DNA of 64,000 nt, taken from Adiantum capillus-veneris. Taxonomy: Eukaryota; Streptophyta; Polypodiopsida; Polypodiales; Pteridaceae. Location of the stretch: NCBI GenBank assembly GCA_014529385.2, contig CM043958.1, positions 120,994,817 to 121,058,816 on the forward strand. Reading direction: 5' to 3'. Position numbers and translations under genes: made by a program. The notes below the pieces were generated by a model that worked only from the letters and a program-made list of their open reading frames with translations, had not been told where the DNA came from and searched no databases. Positions 34,771 through 47,450 of this stretch are shown in pieces (the first letter of the stretch is position 1; each line of letters starts with the position of its first letter).

Positions 34771-35104
34771 TCCTTGTCGGATATGACTTTAATGTCTCGC
34801 GGGATAGTTTCCTAAGACGTTACAATACTCTTCGTCTTCTTTTGGCGGCCGCTGTCAACGCACCTGTACATACACACACACACACCCCAATAGCGCGCAC
34901 TGCCACTTGACGCTGCCCGCCTGCCGTACTCTCTCTCTCTCTCCCTCGCTGGTTGCAATCAAGAACCCACGCGGACACACACATACACACCCTCCTGTGC
35001 GCATCAGCTCCCGCAATTAGCGCCTCCAAATCTCCCTACACGCCAATGTTGTTAGAACTCGACGATCGAAAGTCAACGAAGTCCGCGTTAGCAAGGTAAG
35101 CCTT

Positions 35105-35710
35105 AGGTTTTTTTAATTAAAAAAAAATATATATATATATATATAAACAAAAATAAAACAATAAAAATATAAATTCAAATAAAAAATTAAAAAAAGCCAT
35201 TTAAAAAATCAAAGAAAAGTGGGGCTTTTAAAAATTACAAAAAAAATCACAAAAAACATTAAAAACCCATAAAAATAATTTTAAAAATAAAAAAATCAAT
35301 TAAAAAATTTATAAAAAAGAAAAAAATAAAAACTCACAAAAATATAAAAAAAAGAAGTTTCAAAAATCATAAAAACAGAAAAACCTCATAAAAAAAAGAA
35401 AACTCATAAAAAACAAAAAGATTTCACAAAAAAATAAAAAACACTCGCAAATAAATTATAAAAATTATAAAGAAATCTATAAAAAGTCACAAAAAATGAA
35501 TTAAAAATTGCAAATTGATTGAAATAATTCTAACAAATCAAAAATTTCTTAAAACCTTCAAAAAAATCCCAAAAATTTTCTAAAATTCTCAAAAAAGTTG
35601 TAAAAAATCCAAATTCCAAAAAAAATCATTAAAAATTATAATAATACTAAAAAAAAGAAAATTCAAAAGTTCACAAATAATTAGAAAAAATAAAAAGAAA
35701 GTTGCAAAAA
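35105..35710 (+). repeat. A-rich tract of about 600 bp
   Basis: Nearly all A and T with a strong excess of A on the plus strand, e.g. repeated AAAAATCA and AAAATAAAA units, and an (AT)n run at about 35128-35146. Strand asymmetry is much stronger than in the AT-rich sequence elsewhere in the window. Confidence 0.85.
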
Positions 35711-36699
35711 GTGTCAGAACGAGTCTGAAAACCAAAAAACAACGTCGAGAAAAATAACAACGCCGAGGAAACCGGGAAGTAGTGTATCGCACACTGAACA
35801 AACCGCACAAAAGCAAGAAGAGTCGTAAATCGAGCAAACCGTGCAAAGTGAACCAGAGATCAGCCGAAGAAAGCTAGAAAAAAAAAATCACCTCGAAGCA
35901 ATTGAGCGGTAGACAAATTTTCAAATTTTGCATGCTAAAAATTGGCTAGTGCAAGCAATTGCATTGCAAATTAGCTTCTAATTGGATGAACAGGGACAAC
36001 TCACATGTGAATGCAGATTAAGCTAGTACGAGCAGCAAAAATTCTGCTAATCGATACCAAAATCTGTTAGGAGACAGTTTTTACAGAACAAGCCAACATG
36101 GACTCAAATCGAGCCGAAAGTTCAAGTACAACAGAGCAAGCCAGTAGCAGTGGCAACACATGCACAAATGCAACATAGCAGATTTTATAGCTATATGGCT
36201 ACAATGGGGATACATTTTTGTACACAAATTCAAAAGGTCATAGGTATCTTATGAGCAGTAAAAGCATCACAGGAGCCAAGATCCTATTGATCAGAGTAAA
36301 GAAAGATTCAGAGAACTCCTAGATGTTCATAGACTTCAGTGGAGGTAGGTATTGCAAACTCAAAGATGGTGTAGATAGAAGTGCAAAAAATCAACCCCAT
36401 GGGTTTATCTAGAAATCTGCACAAGCTAGCAAAACATACACTTGGTGCATATGCAATCAGGGTCATTGTACATGGATTACAGTGGTCAGATCTATAGTTG
36501 AGAACCAGAAATTGAAAATCCAACAAATCAACCACTAGAAGCCAATCTAATTGGAGAACCGAGTCAAAACGGTACAAAGGCCAAGATGGAGCAGTCTACA
36601 GCTTGATGCTTAGTGTTCTGAAAGAAGATGCTGACAACTTGGCAAGCATAGAAGCATAAACTTCTCAGCTCAAAGCTTGACGTGACAGGACCAAATGAA

Positions 36700-38410
36700 A
36701 TACCACCAGTCATGGAGTATTGCTTAGATTGTAGACGAAAAGGTGGACATTTTTATGAAGATTTTCCAAGAAATCCTGACAACAGGGATACATCAACTAC
36801 CAAGCAAGGTACAAAGAAAATTAGAGTGGCTTAGTAGTGTAAGAGCTTTGATGAAGGGTTTTAAAGCAACACAGGTACAACACATTGTGAGAACTCATAA
36901 CAAGGAAGGAGACTTACTCGCAAATGAAAAGCTTCAAATGGCGGTAGGAGGTGTGAAACTATATGAACCCAAATATCAAGGTCAAGAGGAGCTAAAAGAC
37001 ATTATTTTCTTTCTGCAAGCACGTGAGTGCCCCAAACACTTAGACAAGGTGAAAAGACATAGACTAGTTAAGAAGGCCACACCTTACCAGTTGATTGGGG
37101 ACGATTTATATCACAAAGGGAAAGATTTGGTCTTGAGGAGAGTACCAGGTGGGCAAGAGATAGAGAAAATTCTTCTTTCATGTCATGATGATGTCTATGG
37201 TGGTCACTTTTCTCAAGATATTACAAGTAGGAAGATTTTACAAGCAGGGTTTATTTGGCTGAGCTTACATCGTGATGTCCAACATTGGTGTAAGGCATGT
37301 AAGCAATGCCAAATTGCTAGGGATAGACGACTAACATATGAGCCTCGAGTCCCAATAATATTTTATGGCCCTTTTGAAAAGTGGAGTGTGGATGCAATAG
37401 GTCCCCTACCTCGTACTTCTACAGGGAAGGTTTTCATCATCATGGGTGTTGACTACATGACACGATAGGCGGAAGCAACAAGCACAACCCGAATCACAGT
37501 TGAAGAGGTATCAAAGTTTATTTTTGATCATATTTGTAGTAGGTTTGGAACACCCCTAGAAATCTTATCAGATCGAGGCCCGGGTTTTAGGGCTGACCTT
37601 CTGAATGATCTCTTGAGGAGGTTAAAAGTGAAACACCTGCATTCCACACCCTACTATCCTCAATGCAATGGATTGGTGGAAAAATTGAATGGAATGATAT
37701 GTAAGATCATTTCTAAGCAGGTTGTGGACCGGCCTAATGATTGGGATCGCCATTTGACGGCTGCTCTTTGGGCGTATAGGACATCTTTCAAGGTATCTAC
37801 CCAATTCACCCCTTTTCATCTAGGTTATGGACGGGAGGCACTTCTCCCCATTGAGGTAGAGCTCTCAACCTTGCGCGTTCTTGCAAGAGTGGCAAAAAAA
37901 CCAAAAGAGGTTCTACATGAAAGGATCTTAGATCTCCAACGACTTGAGCTAGATAGAGAAGGGTCCATTGATCACTACATCACCAAAGCGACAAGCCAAA
38001 GGGACAAAATCAACAAGAAGCTCAAGGGGAAAGGATTGAAGGAAGGTATGTTGGTTCTTCGCTATGATAACCGACTTGATACTCGACTTGACAAAAAGTT
38101 TTTGCAAAGATGGGAGGGACCTTTCATGATAAAAACAAAGTTTGGGAATGGCAGTTATAGATTAGCAGATTTATCAGGAAAACTCCACAAGACCAGAGTC
38201 AATGGATGGAGATTAAAGCCCTACTTTCAACGTATCAATCCGTTGATAGGAAGTCATCTACCTACATCGTCTAAGCTCAAAATTGGCATGGCTCCCTTCG
38301 GCTTGGCAAATGCTCCACCTATTTTTAAAGCTTTGATGTGCAAAGAAGAACCAGCCTTGGAATCTGAACATATCCAAGGCAACCCTCCCATCTTTGATTT
38401 ATGGGATTGA
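36700..38410 (+). pseudogene. Element E gag knuckle joined to RNase H end and integrase
   Basis: A zinc-knuckle remnant (CLDCRRKGGHFYEDF, last Cys lost) at about 36720-36766 lies just before the end of RNase H (VRTHNKEGDLLAN, about 36884-36922). Protease, RT and most of RNase H are therefore deleted. Integrase follows: H2C2 (HDDVYGGHF ... CKACKQC, about 37186-37311) and the core with Asp at 37391-37393 (SVDAIGP), Asp at 37571-37573 (SDRGPGF) and Glu at 37679-37681 (NGLVEKLNG). The C-terminal domain ends VNGWRLKPYF. An in-frame TAG at 37466-37468 replaces a Trp position. The last codons include an unexpected RT-like PFGLANAPPIF string at 38292-38324. Confidence 0.92.
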
Positions 38411-40589
38411 GGTAATGAAAAGCAGGTCTAATGGAGTAAAAGAGTGCATGTCGCTCCTCCTATTATAAAAAAAGAAAAAAGGAAAAGAAAAAAAAGAGAA
38501 AGAAACAACACCGTCCTCCTAAAGATATGAATATCTCTAGGCTTGGGGGAGGGCTAATATGAATGGCATAAAATGGTAACCATCTTTTTGCAACATTTTT
38601 TAGCTTACTCAACGTCCTCTTCCTCATATGTGTATATATTTTTCTACGCTATTAAGTTATCTAGAGTAAATTCCCCCTCTTCGTTTAACCTTTGTGGTGA
38701 CACATACATTGTACTCTTCCCAAAAATTTCACCTTAGTCATATATTTATATTACCACCCTTTTCTTTTTTGCTTTGTAAATAAAATTAAGCATACAATAA
38801 CCAACTATCTACCCCCAAACTTTCTTACCTCTTGTGAATTAGTAGTAGAAAAACAATATATTCATCTTCCATCCCATATAGATAAATTACCATGGAAAAT
38901 CAACTCTCCACTTGTCTTTTCAAAGATTATGGTCCATCTCTACAAGTCTTCTATGCCCCCTACATAGGTGGCCCAATATCTCTTAAGAATATACATATAG
39001 TTTTTCTCCTTTCAAAAAGACTCAAATTGTATATTCTTTTCACAAGCAAATAATATTGGGCCCTCCTCTATTTGTTTAAGCATCATACCCTTTTGAAAAA
39101 GCATGATTCCCCTTGGATGCATACAAGCAAAGGGCCCATACAAGAAGACTTGGAAGCAAAAGGTTCCCTAGCCTAGTGTGGACCTTCCAAACCGAATTCC
39201 TTGGTGCATGGGCATGAAGAACAATCCAAATTCATATCAAACATGTTGAGAAGGTCAAATTTGCCTTTTGAAGCATGTCATTCCGAGCTACAGGTAAAAT
39301 GTTATGGTCAAAATAATGTAAATCTGTCAGATTCACAGAAAAAGGGAACTGTAAATCAAGTAAATCAAGAGGGTGAGATCTTATTTTTCCCCTACTCATC
39401 TTCTAGAAGAGCAATGAGTGTTCAAGGTCACTTGCATGTGATGGGACCAACCTAAAGATGCTTTCTAAATGCCAAGACAGACAAGTTGAGATACCCCGCA
39501 GGAGCCACCCGTAGGGCCTCATGGTGGGCCCCACCTACATTATGCACCCCTATGGAGCCTTCACGGTCTAAAATGATATTTTTGGTGAATAAATAGTCCC
39601 TTTTATGTCCAATATTAAATGAGTGGTCAAAGGACACTTAATTAGGGCTAATCACTCACCCTAATTAAGTATAGCATAATCCCACTCCTACAAAACTAGA
39701 AATAGCCCCCCTTGGAGAGACTCAAGGACACACACCTATATTTTTAACTTCATGTTGTTCTTGATCAATAGTAGAGAAACCCCCAACTCTCCCTCTTTCA
39801 CATCCTCCCTCCTAACCCTCCTCTTTGGAGGAAGTGCAACTCTATCCTCCACTCTTTCTATTCTACAATCTCTTACTCCATCAACCCAATAAATCATTGT
39901 AGCACCTCAATAACTTGTAAATACATCATTATCTCTCTCATGGTTATGTTAATGATCATTAAATCATCTTCAAACAATCAAGTGTCGCAATTAGTGATGG
40001 TTAGCCAGCGTCTGTCTACCCCTTAAAAGGTGTGCGAGAAATCAAGTAAGTGTTATACTCTCAATTTACCATTGGTTTGTTTCTCCACACTTATTCAATT
40101 AGTCTAGAGAAAATTTTCACTCCAACTCTCTTTTGCTTCATTACATATGCATGTTGCTACCTCTCATGGTGATTTTATTTGTCACGGCATTGCATAGATG
40201 GAGATGAGCTCTCTATGCAAAGTGTGTTAGTTCAATGTAGGTGATTCTCTTGTGTGTTTGAGAGGCAAGTCTTGTGCGCATGATTTTTTGATGAGTGCTT
40301 GAGAGAGGAGGAGTTTGGATGTATCATGGGTATTCTTATGGGGAGAAGGTGAATGCTATTCCACAAATTACATATTTACATTTGATGCACGACATTGGGT
40401 TGCATAATCGTTGCTGGTGTCAAGTGTCCAAAGTGTACATAGAGTAAGGGTTCTCAAAGTGTGTTTCTTGAGTGGGTGAGTGCAAATGTTATTTTGATTG
40501 GTTTCCTTCTCCACTCCCAAAAGAAGGTGGTGCCCCAAGTGGTGTGCGTACCTCTTTACGAACATTTTGTGAGGGTAGGCCCATTGGTT
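38411..40589 (+). other. Element E non-coding spacer after integrase
   Basis: Includes a purine run at about 38466-38503 and CTTGGGGGAGGGC at about 38539-38551, like the internal polypurine motif found after pol in some Athila-like elements. From about 39420 to 40090 the sequence has an LTR-like feel (starts TGATGGGACC), but no partner was found, so it is not called. No gene supported. Confidence 0.5.
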
Positions 40590-43500
40590 TGGGTTTAGAG
40601 GCCCCATTTCAAAAAGCTCGCCCTCACCAGCTCATAGAAGTGCGTCCAGTGACAGATCAAAAAGGATGGTTCATTTCAGAGGAAAGAATCTATTATAGCC
40701 CATCCTCTCTAGAGCTGAAAGATATTACCCAACTAAACCCAGAAACCTGTTCAGAGCCAAACTCTCCTCCATCAGAAATCCAGCTTTGATGTTGTGATCA
40801 AACGAGCATATACTTTGACCAAAACAGTCGTAGATATAGACGAGAGTCTAGCATCTATGATGCCTTGGGTCCTAAAACCACAGAAGCTCATATCATAGGA
40901 GACCCATGGGATAGACAATATCAGGGAAAAGATAATGCTATCTACAACTTGACTTGGGGAATAATTTGTCATATTTCAAGTAGATACATAGGAAACTATG
41001 CAGAAGGTTTACAGATGCCAAATGTCAACAATGCTACCCAAAGTATACCTTCACAGTCCCAAAAGGTGAGACTAAACTAGAACCAAACAATTTTGAACTC
41101 TTACAATGAAGCAAGCTATAGTGATCACCCTAGGAAGGGGGGAGCTGTAAATCCATCAAATTAGCTTATGTACCAAGAAATGCTACATCAGTTAGAAGCC
41201 CTAGAGCTTCTAGTTAACATACCCCTTCAAGGCAGAAACCATTGAAAGATCATATGGTTGTTGGAAGTTTCCAATTGACCCAGGTTCCCTCAAAATCTGC
41301 AGACAAATGCTTCTATGAAGGTCATCAAGGATAGAAGTTCAGTTGATCTCCATAAGTCAAAGTCCAAAGTTGACAAATCCCATAGTGTTCAAACAATTAC
41401 ATGTGACCAACCCCACATATGCATATGAATATGCACATGGTAACGAATATCAACAAGTTCATGACCTTGTACAAACCGATACAGATGGCCCGTCGACTGA
41501 AGTCAAAGACTATCTAAAGATGATGCAAAGCCTTAAGCTGCCAAAACAGGTGATAGAAAAGACAAGTCAATGAAAGCTAAAGTTCAGAAGGCTACACAAA
41601 GGTCACCACCAAAATCTCCTCCGAAGAGATAGATTCTGCCAGAAAGTACAATGGATATATTAAGATCAAGAGTTACTTAGATGCAGGCGGACAATGCTCA
41701 ACAATTGCAAAAAAGTGCAATATTACATGGAATTAACATCAATTGAAGCAGGTGATCAAAGCAAAGAGAATGCAGATAAAGCTCAACCAAAGGATGCTGC
41801 CACAACAAAAGCAGTCAATTCAGACACGAATCCTGATACGATGAAGTGCAACATTGTTGGTGAAAATGAAGAAAAGCTATTAAGAGAAGTAAAGCTAGAT
41901 TTTCAGTTAGACAAGAACTTCATGTCTTTTTGCACTTGAAAAAGATGTGGCCAACCACAACTGAAAGATGCTCCTGAATTTGTGAGCATATCAAGAAACA
42001 AACGAGTAGAATGCTGGGGAATCATCTCCACTACCACTGAAATAGGTCCACAGATCATCATAGCTCAATTCCATGTGATCACAACAAAGGATATGCCAGA
42101 TGACATCATCATGGGAATGCCAATGGCCCATAAGATGTTAGAGATACATAATGTAAACAGGATGCAGTCTTTTGAGACAACCAAGAATGAAGACCAAGAC
42201 TGGTCACCCATGGATGACAACACAAAGTCCTCAAGCACAATTCAAATGGAAGATCTTATTGAAGATGATTCATCTCCATCAAACAAAACTTCAGAAGAGC
42301 TTAAAGCAAATCAAGCAATAGCAAGTGCAGATCAAGCAGAGCAAAGAGAAACCACGAAAGCTATTGAGTAGAGAATGCCACCAAAGCCAAAAGTTAAGAA
42401 GAACAGGGTCACAGACAACCAAGAATCTATAGGAAGTCCAAAGATTCAGACATTTCCAGCTGAATCAACTGATGAATGTTAGATTGGAAAACGGAGTCTC
42501 AAGCTACCCTCCATAGAGACACAGTTAGATCAAGATGAGACCATGACAAAAGCAAGACAGAGATCTTCAATAGAAACAACAACAAGAATAGCAATAGTCC
42601 TCAGTAGTGTAAATGGAGCAAGTGTTAGTTGCAATGCTCTACTGGATAAAGAAGCAAAGTGCAATATGGTTGCAGACAACATTCAGAGAATTCTCGAGAT
42701 TACTTAGAGCAAGCCAGGTAACAAGGAAATCATGGATATGCATACAAGTAAAAAAGAAATGGTTGCTACCCTTAGCATCCAAAATCATGAAGAGCAGGTA
42801 AAGTTTCAGGTGAAGCCTTCAAAGGAAATGCTTGCATATGTCATCCTTGGACATCAGTGGTTAGACCAACACAAGGCCTACAAAGAAGATAGAATGCTAT
42901 TACTCTCTTTTCTAAGAAGTAGTAAGCAACAGTTATAGGTACGTTAATGCCAGATTCAGAGTTGCAGAAGTCACAAGGATCGAAGACAAAGGTAAAGCTA
43001 AAGTGGACCTTCCACCGATTAGCACAAAAGGCGTGACAACGTATGCCTCTACATCAAAGAACCCTCATGGATCAGCTTCTACAAGCAAGTCAGGCTTTCA
43101 AAATTTCAAGTCAATTGCTGAACCAACAAAAACCTCTAAGGAGACACCTAGAAAAGCAAAGATATTTCAGCCAAAGTACTCAAGAAAGCAAAGGAAAGTC
43201 AAGCAAGTATTTGTTCCGAGCAATTTAGTTAAAGTCAACGATCCAGTTTGGATTAAACACAAGAAATCAACACAGAAATACAAACACATGGGATGGATAG
43301 CATCACAATGGAGCTTAAAAGAACAAGAGTACTATCAAGGTCACAGACAGATATGGATACCAAAATCGTAGGTTAGGTCATATGAAGTAACTTCAAGTCC
43401 CTCCCAAGAAACAAGTCCCACAAGGTATCAACCTCGACAATATCCTAGGATACCTAAGAAGCATGTATACAACAGAACAGCATTGAAAGATGCTAAAGTC

Positions 43501-43840
43501 TACCATAACTCTCAAGAGGAGACAGAATAGAGACAAATCTCAAAGAATATTCCTCTTAGACAAGGATTCTACACGAGCTATACAAAGATTTGGCTACCAG
43601 TCAACCACAAGCCAAGTGCAACTACACCAAACCTGCATGAAGATATCAAGAACTCAACAAGACCTAGAGCTAAGCAAATTCCACAAAGCAGATACAAAGG
43701 TCATCAAGAGATTTGGATTCCTAAGTCTTGCAATAAACCGAGTCAAAAGCCAGATGTCGACAGTCAATAGAGGCCTACAACAAGATCAAAGACTCCTATC
43801 AACATGCCTAATTGGAGAATCAAACAGATAATGGAGTCTT
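40590..43840 (+). pseudogene. Element E 3' coding region with two degenerate protease-like domains and IW-x-P motifs
   Basis: A decayed coding region in several frames. Domain 1: YLDAGGQCSTIAKKCN with its Asp codon at 41680-41682, and the matching C-terminal part DDIIMGMPMAHKMLEIHN at about 42090-42150. Domain 2: NALLDKEAKCNMVAD with its Asp at 42645-42647 and YVILGHQWLDQHKAY at about 42837-42881. Domain 2 lines up with PR2 of element A (NALVDTGARVNAVS ... MILGIPWMRTYK), but the catalytic D-T-G reads D-K-E. Three IW-I/L-P motifs follow at about 43351, 43587 and 43711, like the IWVPK pair of element A. The part before 41640 is unrecognised. Same position (after integrase) in both elements. Confidence 0.66.
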
Positions 43841-45053
43841 AACAGTCAAAGAAGGACAACCCAACCAACTTGAATGCAGATTCAAAGAAGATAAAACACA
43901 TATGGCAAAAGAAACCTTCGATGCCAACTTGGTCCTTCACTAATCCTCTTTTTGAGGATTCAAGCTTACTTTTACTTGAAGAAATGTTTGTAGTAAGCAC
44001 AAGAATGTAAAAAATCAAGTCGCCAGGGTGCAAAAAACACTCTTTGGCATAGTCAGAGTCATGCTACTAATCCATAAAATGAGCAAAGCATTAGTCCCAA
44101 AGCTTCAAGTCATATTAAACTCTATGCTAAGAGTCATAGTTATTAGGCTTATGCTCAAGCTGGAAGAGTTGAGCATATCTAAAGCCATGTTGCTCATGCT
44201 GGATGAGATGAGCATAAGAGTCGAAGTCTATTAACTTACAATTGGTGGAGTGTCGTAGAGTCCAACACTCTTGCACAATGCACAATAAGATGAGAGCACA
44301 TATCCTCGTCAACGAAAACCATTCTTAAAGGGGTGCAAGCTTGCAAAGCCAAGTCATATGCTTTTATAGCTACACCATCTTTATAAAGAACCCCTCAAAA
44401 CCTTTCGTGCACAGCATATTGTTTCCCATGCATTTCCGTGTATGCATAAATAGGATGTCCCATCATTGGACATATGCTTTAGACACTCTTTTTTGCTTCC
44501 ACCTATGCACCTTGAAAGGACTACATGCAAACCAATGTTCCATCATGCTACCCTTTCCCATTTGCTACCTTTTTAATTCCATATCTATCAGCAAATAATC
44601 CCTGGAGTACTTTATTAATATTTCCCATGCTAATAAGTACTCCAATAATGCACGTATCCCAAAGGTACTTTTTTCCCACAAGGTTTTTTCCCTTTGGTCA
44701 TCCAGGTATTAGACCCTAATTTAGAACCTCATCATTCTACTTCCCTTGTACATACTTTTCATTAATAAGCAAAAGTCTCATCATTATGCTATTACAACGG
44801 ACAAATGCAACATCATCTCTCACATCAGACAAATTCGGACCAATGAAGATGCTGCAAAAAAGTGAACTTCATTAACACATTCAACGACAAATGAAGACAA
44901 TCAGCCCATCAAAAACCAATAAAAAATCTTCCATAGCCTCCAAGGACACTTTTGGTAGACCATCTCCCTTTTGGACCCTTCACGAGATGTAGCCTTCTCT
45001 CCCTTTGGTCCTGTGCTGAGATAGGTCAGTGCTCGAGGACGGGCACTAAAATC
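43841..45053 (+). other. Element E 3' untranslated region
   Basis: No gene. Contains a hairpin-forming pair (CTTATGCTCA at 44148-44157, TGAGCATAAG at 44209-44218). A segment at about 44945-45030 has a partial relative at 46905-46990. Confidence 0.55.
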
Positions 45054-45065
45054 GAAAGGGGGGAA
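45054..45065 (+). other. Element E polypurine tract
   Basis: GAAAGGGGGGAA immediately before the 3' LTR. Confidence 0.85.
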
Positions 45066-45910
45066 TCTTAATTGAGTCAATGTCAGTTAATAGAAGCTAC
45101 TAAAGATCAAAGATGTACGTATGCACATTGAAGATCAACATGAAGAAGCAATACAGATTGGAATTACACATTTTCCACATGTTCCCAAAATGGTCATGTA
45201 TTGGAAATCCTCGACTTATTTCAAGCCATTGTAATATTTTAAGGTGTTACGGGCTCAATGGGAGTTCCAAGTTGTAAAGAACAGGTCAGTTAGTGTGTCT
45301 AAGTTGCAAATTCAGTAAATGGTGGAGCCCTAAAGGCCTTGGGCATCGGGACATTGCATATTTTTACCCTAGGTATATAAGGTAGTGTGTAAAAGAAATT
45401 AGGGTTCTCAAGCTTATTTGTTGAGAGCACTCTTTGGTGAGAGCTCTTGAAGTGTGTGGCTATGGAGTCCTTGAGCTTCCCTTTGCTCATGATACTTGAT
45501 TAACACTAATCAATGATTCATCTCTTTCACTATGCCTCTCTCATGCTCCTTATGATTGCCTATGATGCTTATATTAGCTAGATCTTAACTAATTAGTGAT
45601 TAATCCCTCTCTAATCTTGTGTGATTGCCCTCTTTTGCTTGTGTGTGCATGTAGGTTTGATTGGAGTGTGTTGCTCGATAGATCTATGTGTGTGCGCTTG
45701 TGATTAGTGTGTTGCATGATAGGATTAGTGTTGTGTGCGTCTTGCAATCATAGTGGGTTGATTGGAGGTGAAGAGAAGTGGATGTGGAGATTGCTCGTCA
45801 TTAGCTCACTAATCGTGTGAGTGTTTTCATGCCCTAGCCGGGTAGCTCATCCCTCCGGATTGATAATTTTGTTGGTCATTGGAGCTATTGCAACGATGGG
45901 ACCCCCAACA
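45066..45910 (+). repeat. Element E 3' LTR
   Basis: 845 bp. Its first two bases read TC where the 5' copy has TG, and about 70 bp is missing relative to the 5' copy near 45805. TATA at 45374-45382. Followed by the ATTAA duplication. Confidence 0.92.
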
Positions 45911-47092
45911 ATTAACCATCCTCGGCCTCAGTCCCAAGGCCTCAAACACCTTCAAAGGTGGAGAGAACTAGCGAGGAATGAGGGTATGGAAGAGGAAGAA
46001 GAAGCATTCATAGAAGAAAGAAATAGTTCCTCACTTATCATCACTCTTCTTGCTTAGCATAGCATAATAGAATAGTAACGAAGATGAAGAAGATGGCAAG
46101 CTTAAGCATTGAAGCATGGCTCTTGGTTGGATTTGCATTCCATAGACAAGAGTGTTGGTGTAGGCTCTCAACTTCTCAACAAGCTTGGAGAAGGAGATGG
46201 AGTTCTTGCACTTTGCACTTCACACAATGAGGGTGTGTGTGTGGGGGAGAGTATACCCCCCAATCTAGCCCCTAGCTTCCTTGGTCGACCCCCCCTTGTA
46301 GCTCATGCTAGAAGATTATTGGACCCCTACAAGCCTAGCCAGTCACATGCAGGGTGCATATCAAGAAACCATGCTAGCCTTGGTACAAGTGTGCCACTTT
46401 CCCCTTTGAGAGAGAGAGGACTCGATAAATGCATAACCAATTAAATAAATTGGCTAAATTATCATTGGAACCCTTGAGAGGCCAACCAATAGGCTTTAGG
46501 CACACCATGAGGGCAACATGAAGAGGAACTTGACAAGTGTCCTAGTTACTTCTTTAGACAATGCTTGACTTGTGTGAGGGTGTGTATGTTCTCTCTCTAG
46601 CTCTTACAATGAGGGCTCACCCCCCTTGAGTAGGGATCATGTTGACTTTTGGGAACACCTTGAACCCTTCAAGGTTGGGGAAGTTTCTCACTTCAAGCTC
46701 AACTCTATCAAGCTTGGAGAAGGTTCCCACATCAAGCTCAGCCCTAACACCTCAAGCACGACAAACATCTCAAGCACCTTAGTCATCAAGCAGGACAAGC
46801 ACCTCAAGCACCTTACTCAGCAAGCACGACAACTCAAGATTGGGCTAGGTTCCCACTTAAAGCACAACCCTAGCTTGCCTAAGGTCAAAGGAATTTTTAA
46901 CACTAACCTTTGGAGGTCTTTAATGAGAGACCATCTCTCATTTGGACCCCTTTAACCTTGGCCCCGTGTTGAGACAGATCCATAAGCACATGTCTATATT
47001 CTAATCCTTGTTCCCATTTATTCTCCCACATTCAATGATCAGTTTAATATTAGAAAATCATTTGGGTTGGTTAGATATTAGATTTTATGACA
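45911..47092. other. Non-coding flank with an E-related fragment and the presumed F 3' LTR
   Basis: Starts with the ATTAA target copy of element E. The stretch 46905-46990 resembles the region just before the polypurine tract of E. The right end (up to about 47092) should be the beginning of the 3' LTR of element F, but its far end could not be found. Tandem CTCAAGCACxACAA-like phrases occur at 46745-46830. Confidence 0.5.
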
Positions 47093-47450
47093 TTACCTCT
47101 CTCTTCAAATTATAGTTGTCCTCGACTATGAGGTAGAGGAGATAAAGCCTTAGTTATTAGTCGATGTTTGTTAGCGGGTAGAGGATCCCTCTTTACCCTA
47201 TGACATCATTCCAAGATGGATGACTAATCCATTTGGTGCTTGGGAGATGTAGCTGCCGCAAGCATGTCTGCTCTATAGTCCATTTCGTTCTCCCAAAGTA
47301 GAGTGACAAATTCTACTTGGTGTTTGAGAGACGTCGTCATCACAAACATGACTATAAGCATGCATACTATTTAAATTTGTGTACAATAAAAAGAGAATTA
47401 GTCTCATAAAACAAAAACATTGGTCATTTAAAAGAAACATGTACATTTGC

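Larger units (their letters stand above)
33676..36690 (+). other. Element E leader and deleted gag region
   Basis: No intact ORF. It holds a 235-bp tandem duplication (34302-34770), a splice-donor-like AAG/GTAAGC at about 35091-35099 and an extremely A-rich tract (35105-35710). The segment 35900-36690 may include decayed gag, but I could not align it. Confidence 0.65.
32733..45910 (+). mobile_element. Element E: complete, internally deleted Ty3/Gypsy retrotransposon
   Basis: Direct LTRs at 32733-33655 and 45066-45910 are bounded by ATTAA on both sides (32728-32732 and 45911-45915), which proves both ends. A TGGCG-type primer site and a polypurine tract are in place. Inside are a 3-kb leader, the last gag zinc knuckle, the very end of RNase H, integrase, and 6.6 kb of 3' region. 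Protease, RT and most of RNase H are missing between the knuckle and integrase, so the copy is non-autonomous. By eye the LTRs differ by roughly 10-15% near their start and by a deletion of about 70 bp, so it is much older than copia-1. Confidence 0.93.

Noticed and set aside
39420-40090. Possible solo LTR inside element E
   Set aside because: Some LTR-like features at the left end, but no clear right end, partner or target duplication.
44148-44218. Hairpin as a terminator or small RNA gene
   Set aside because: Only a 10-bp stem with a 51-base loop in an element 3' UTR; too weak to call.
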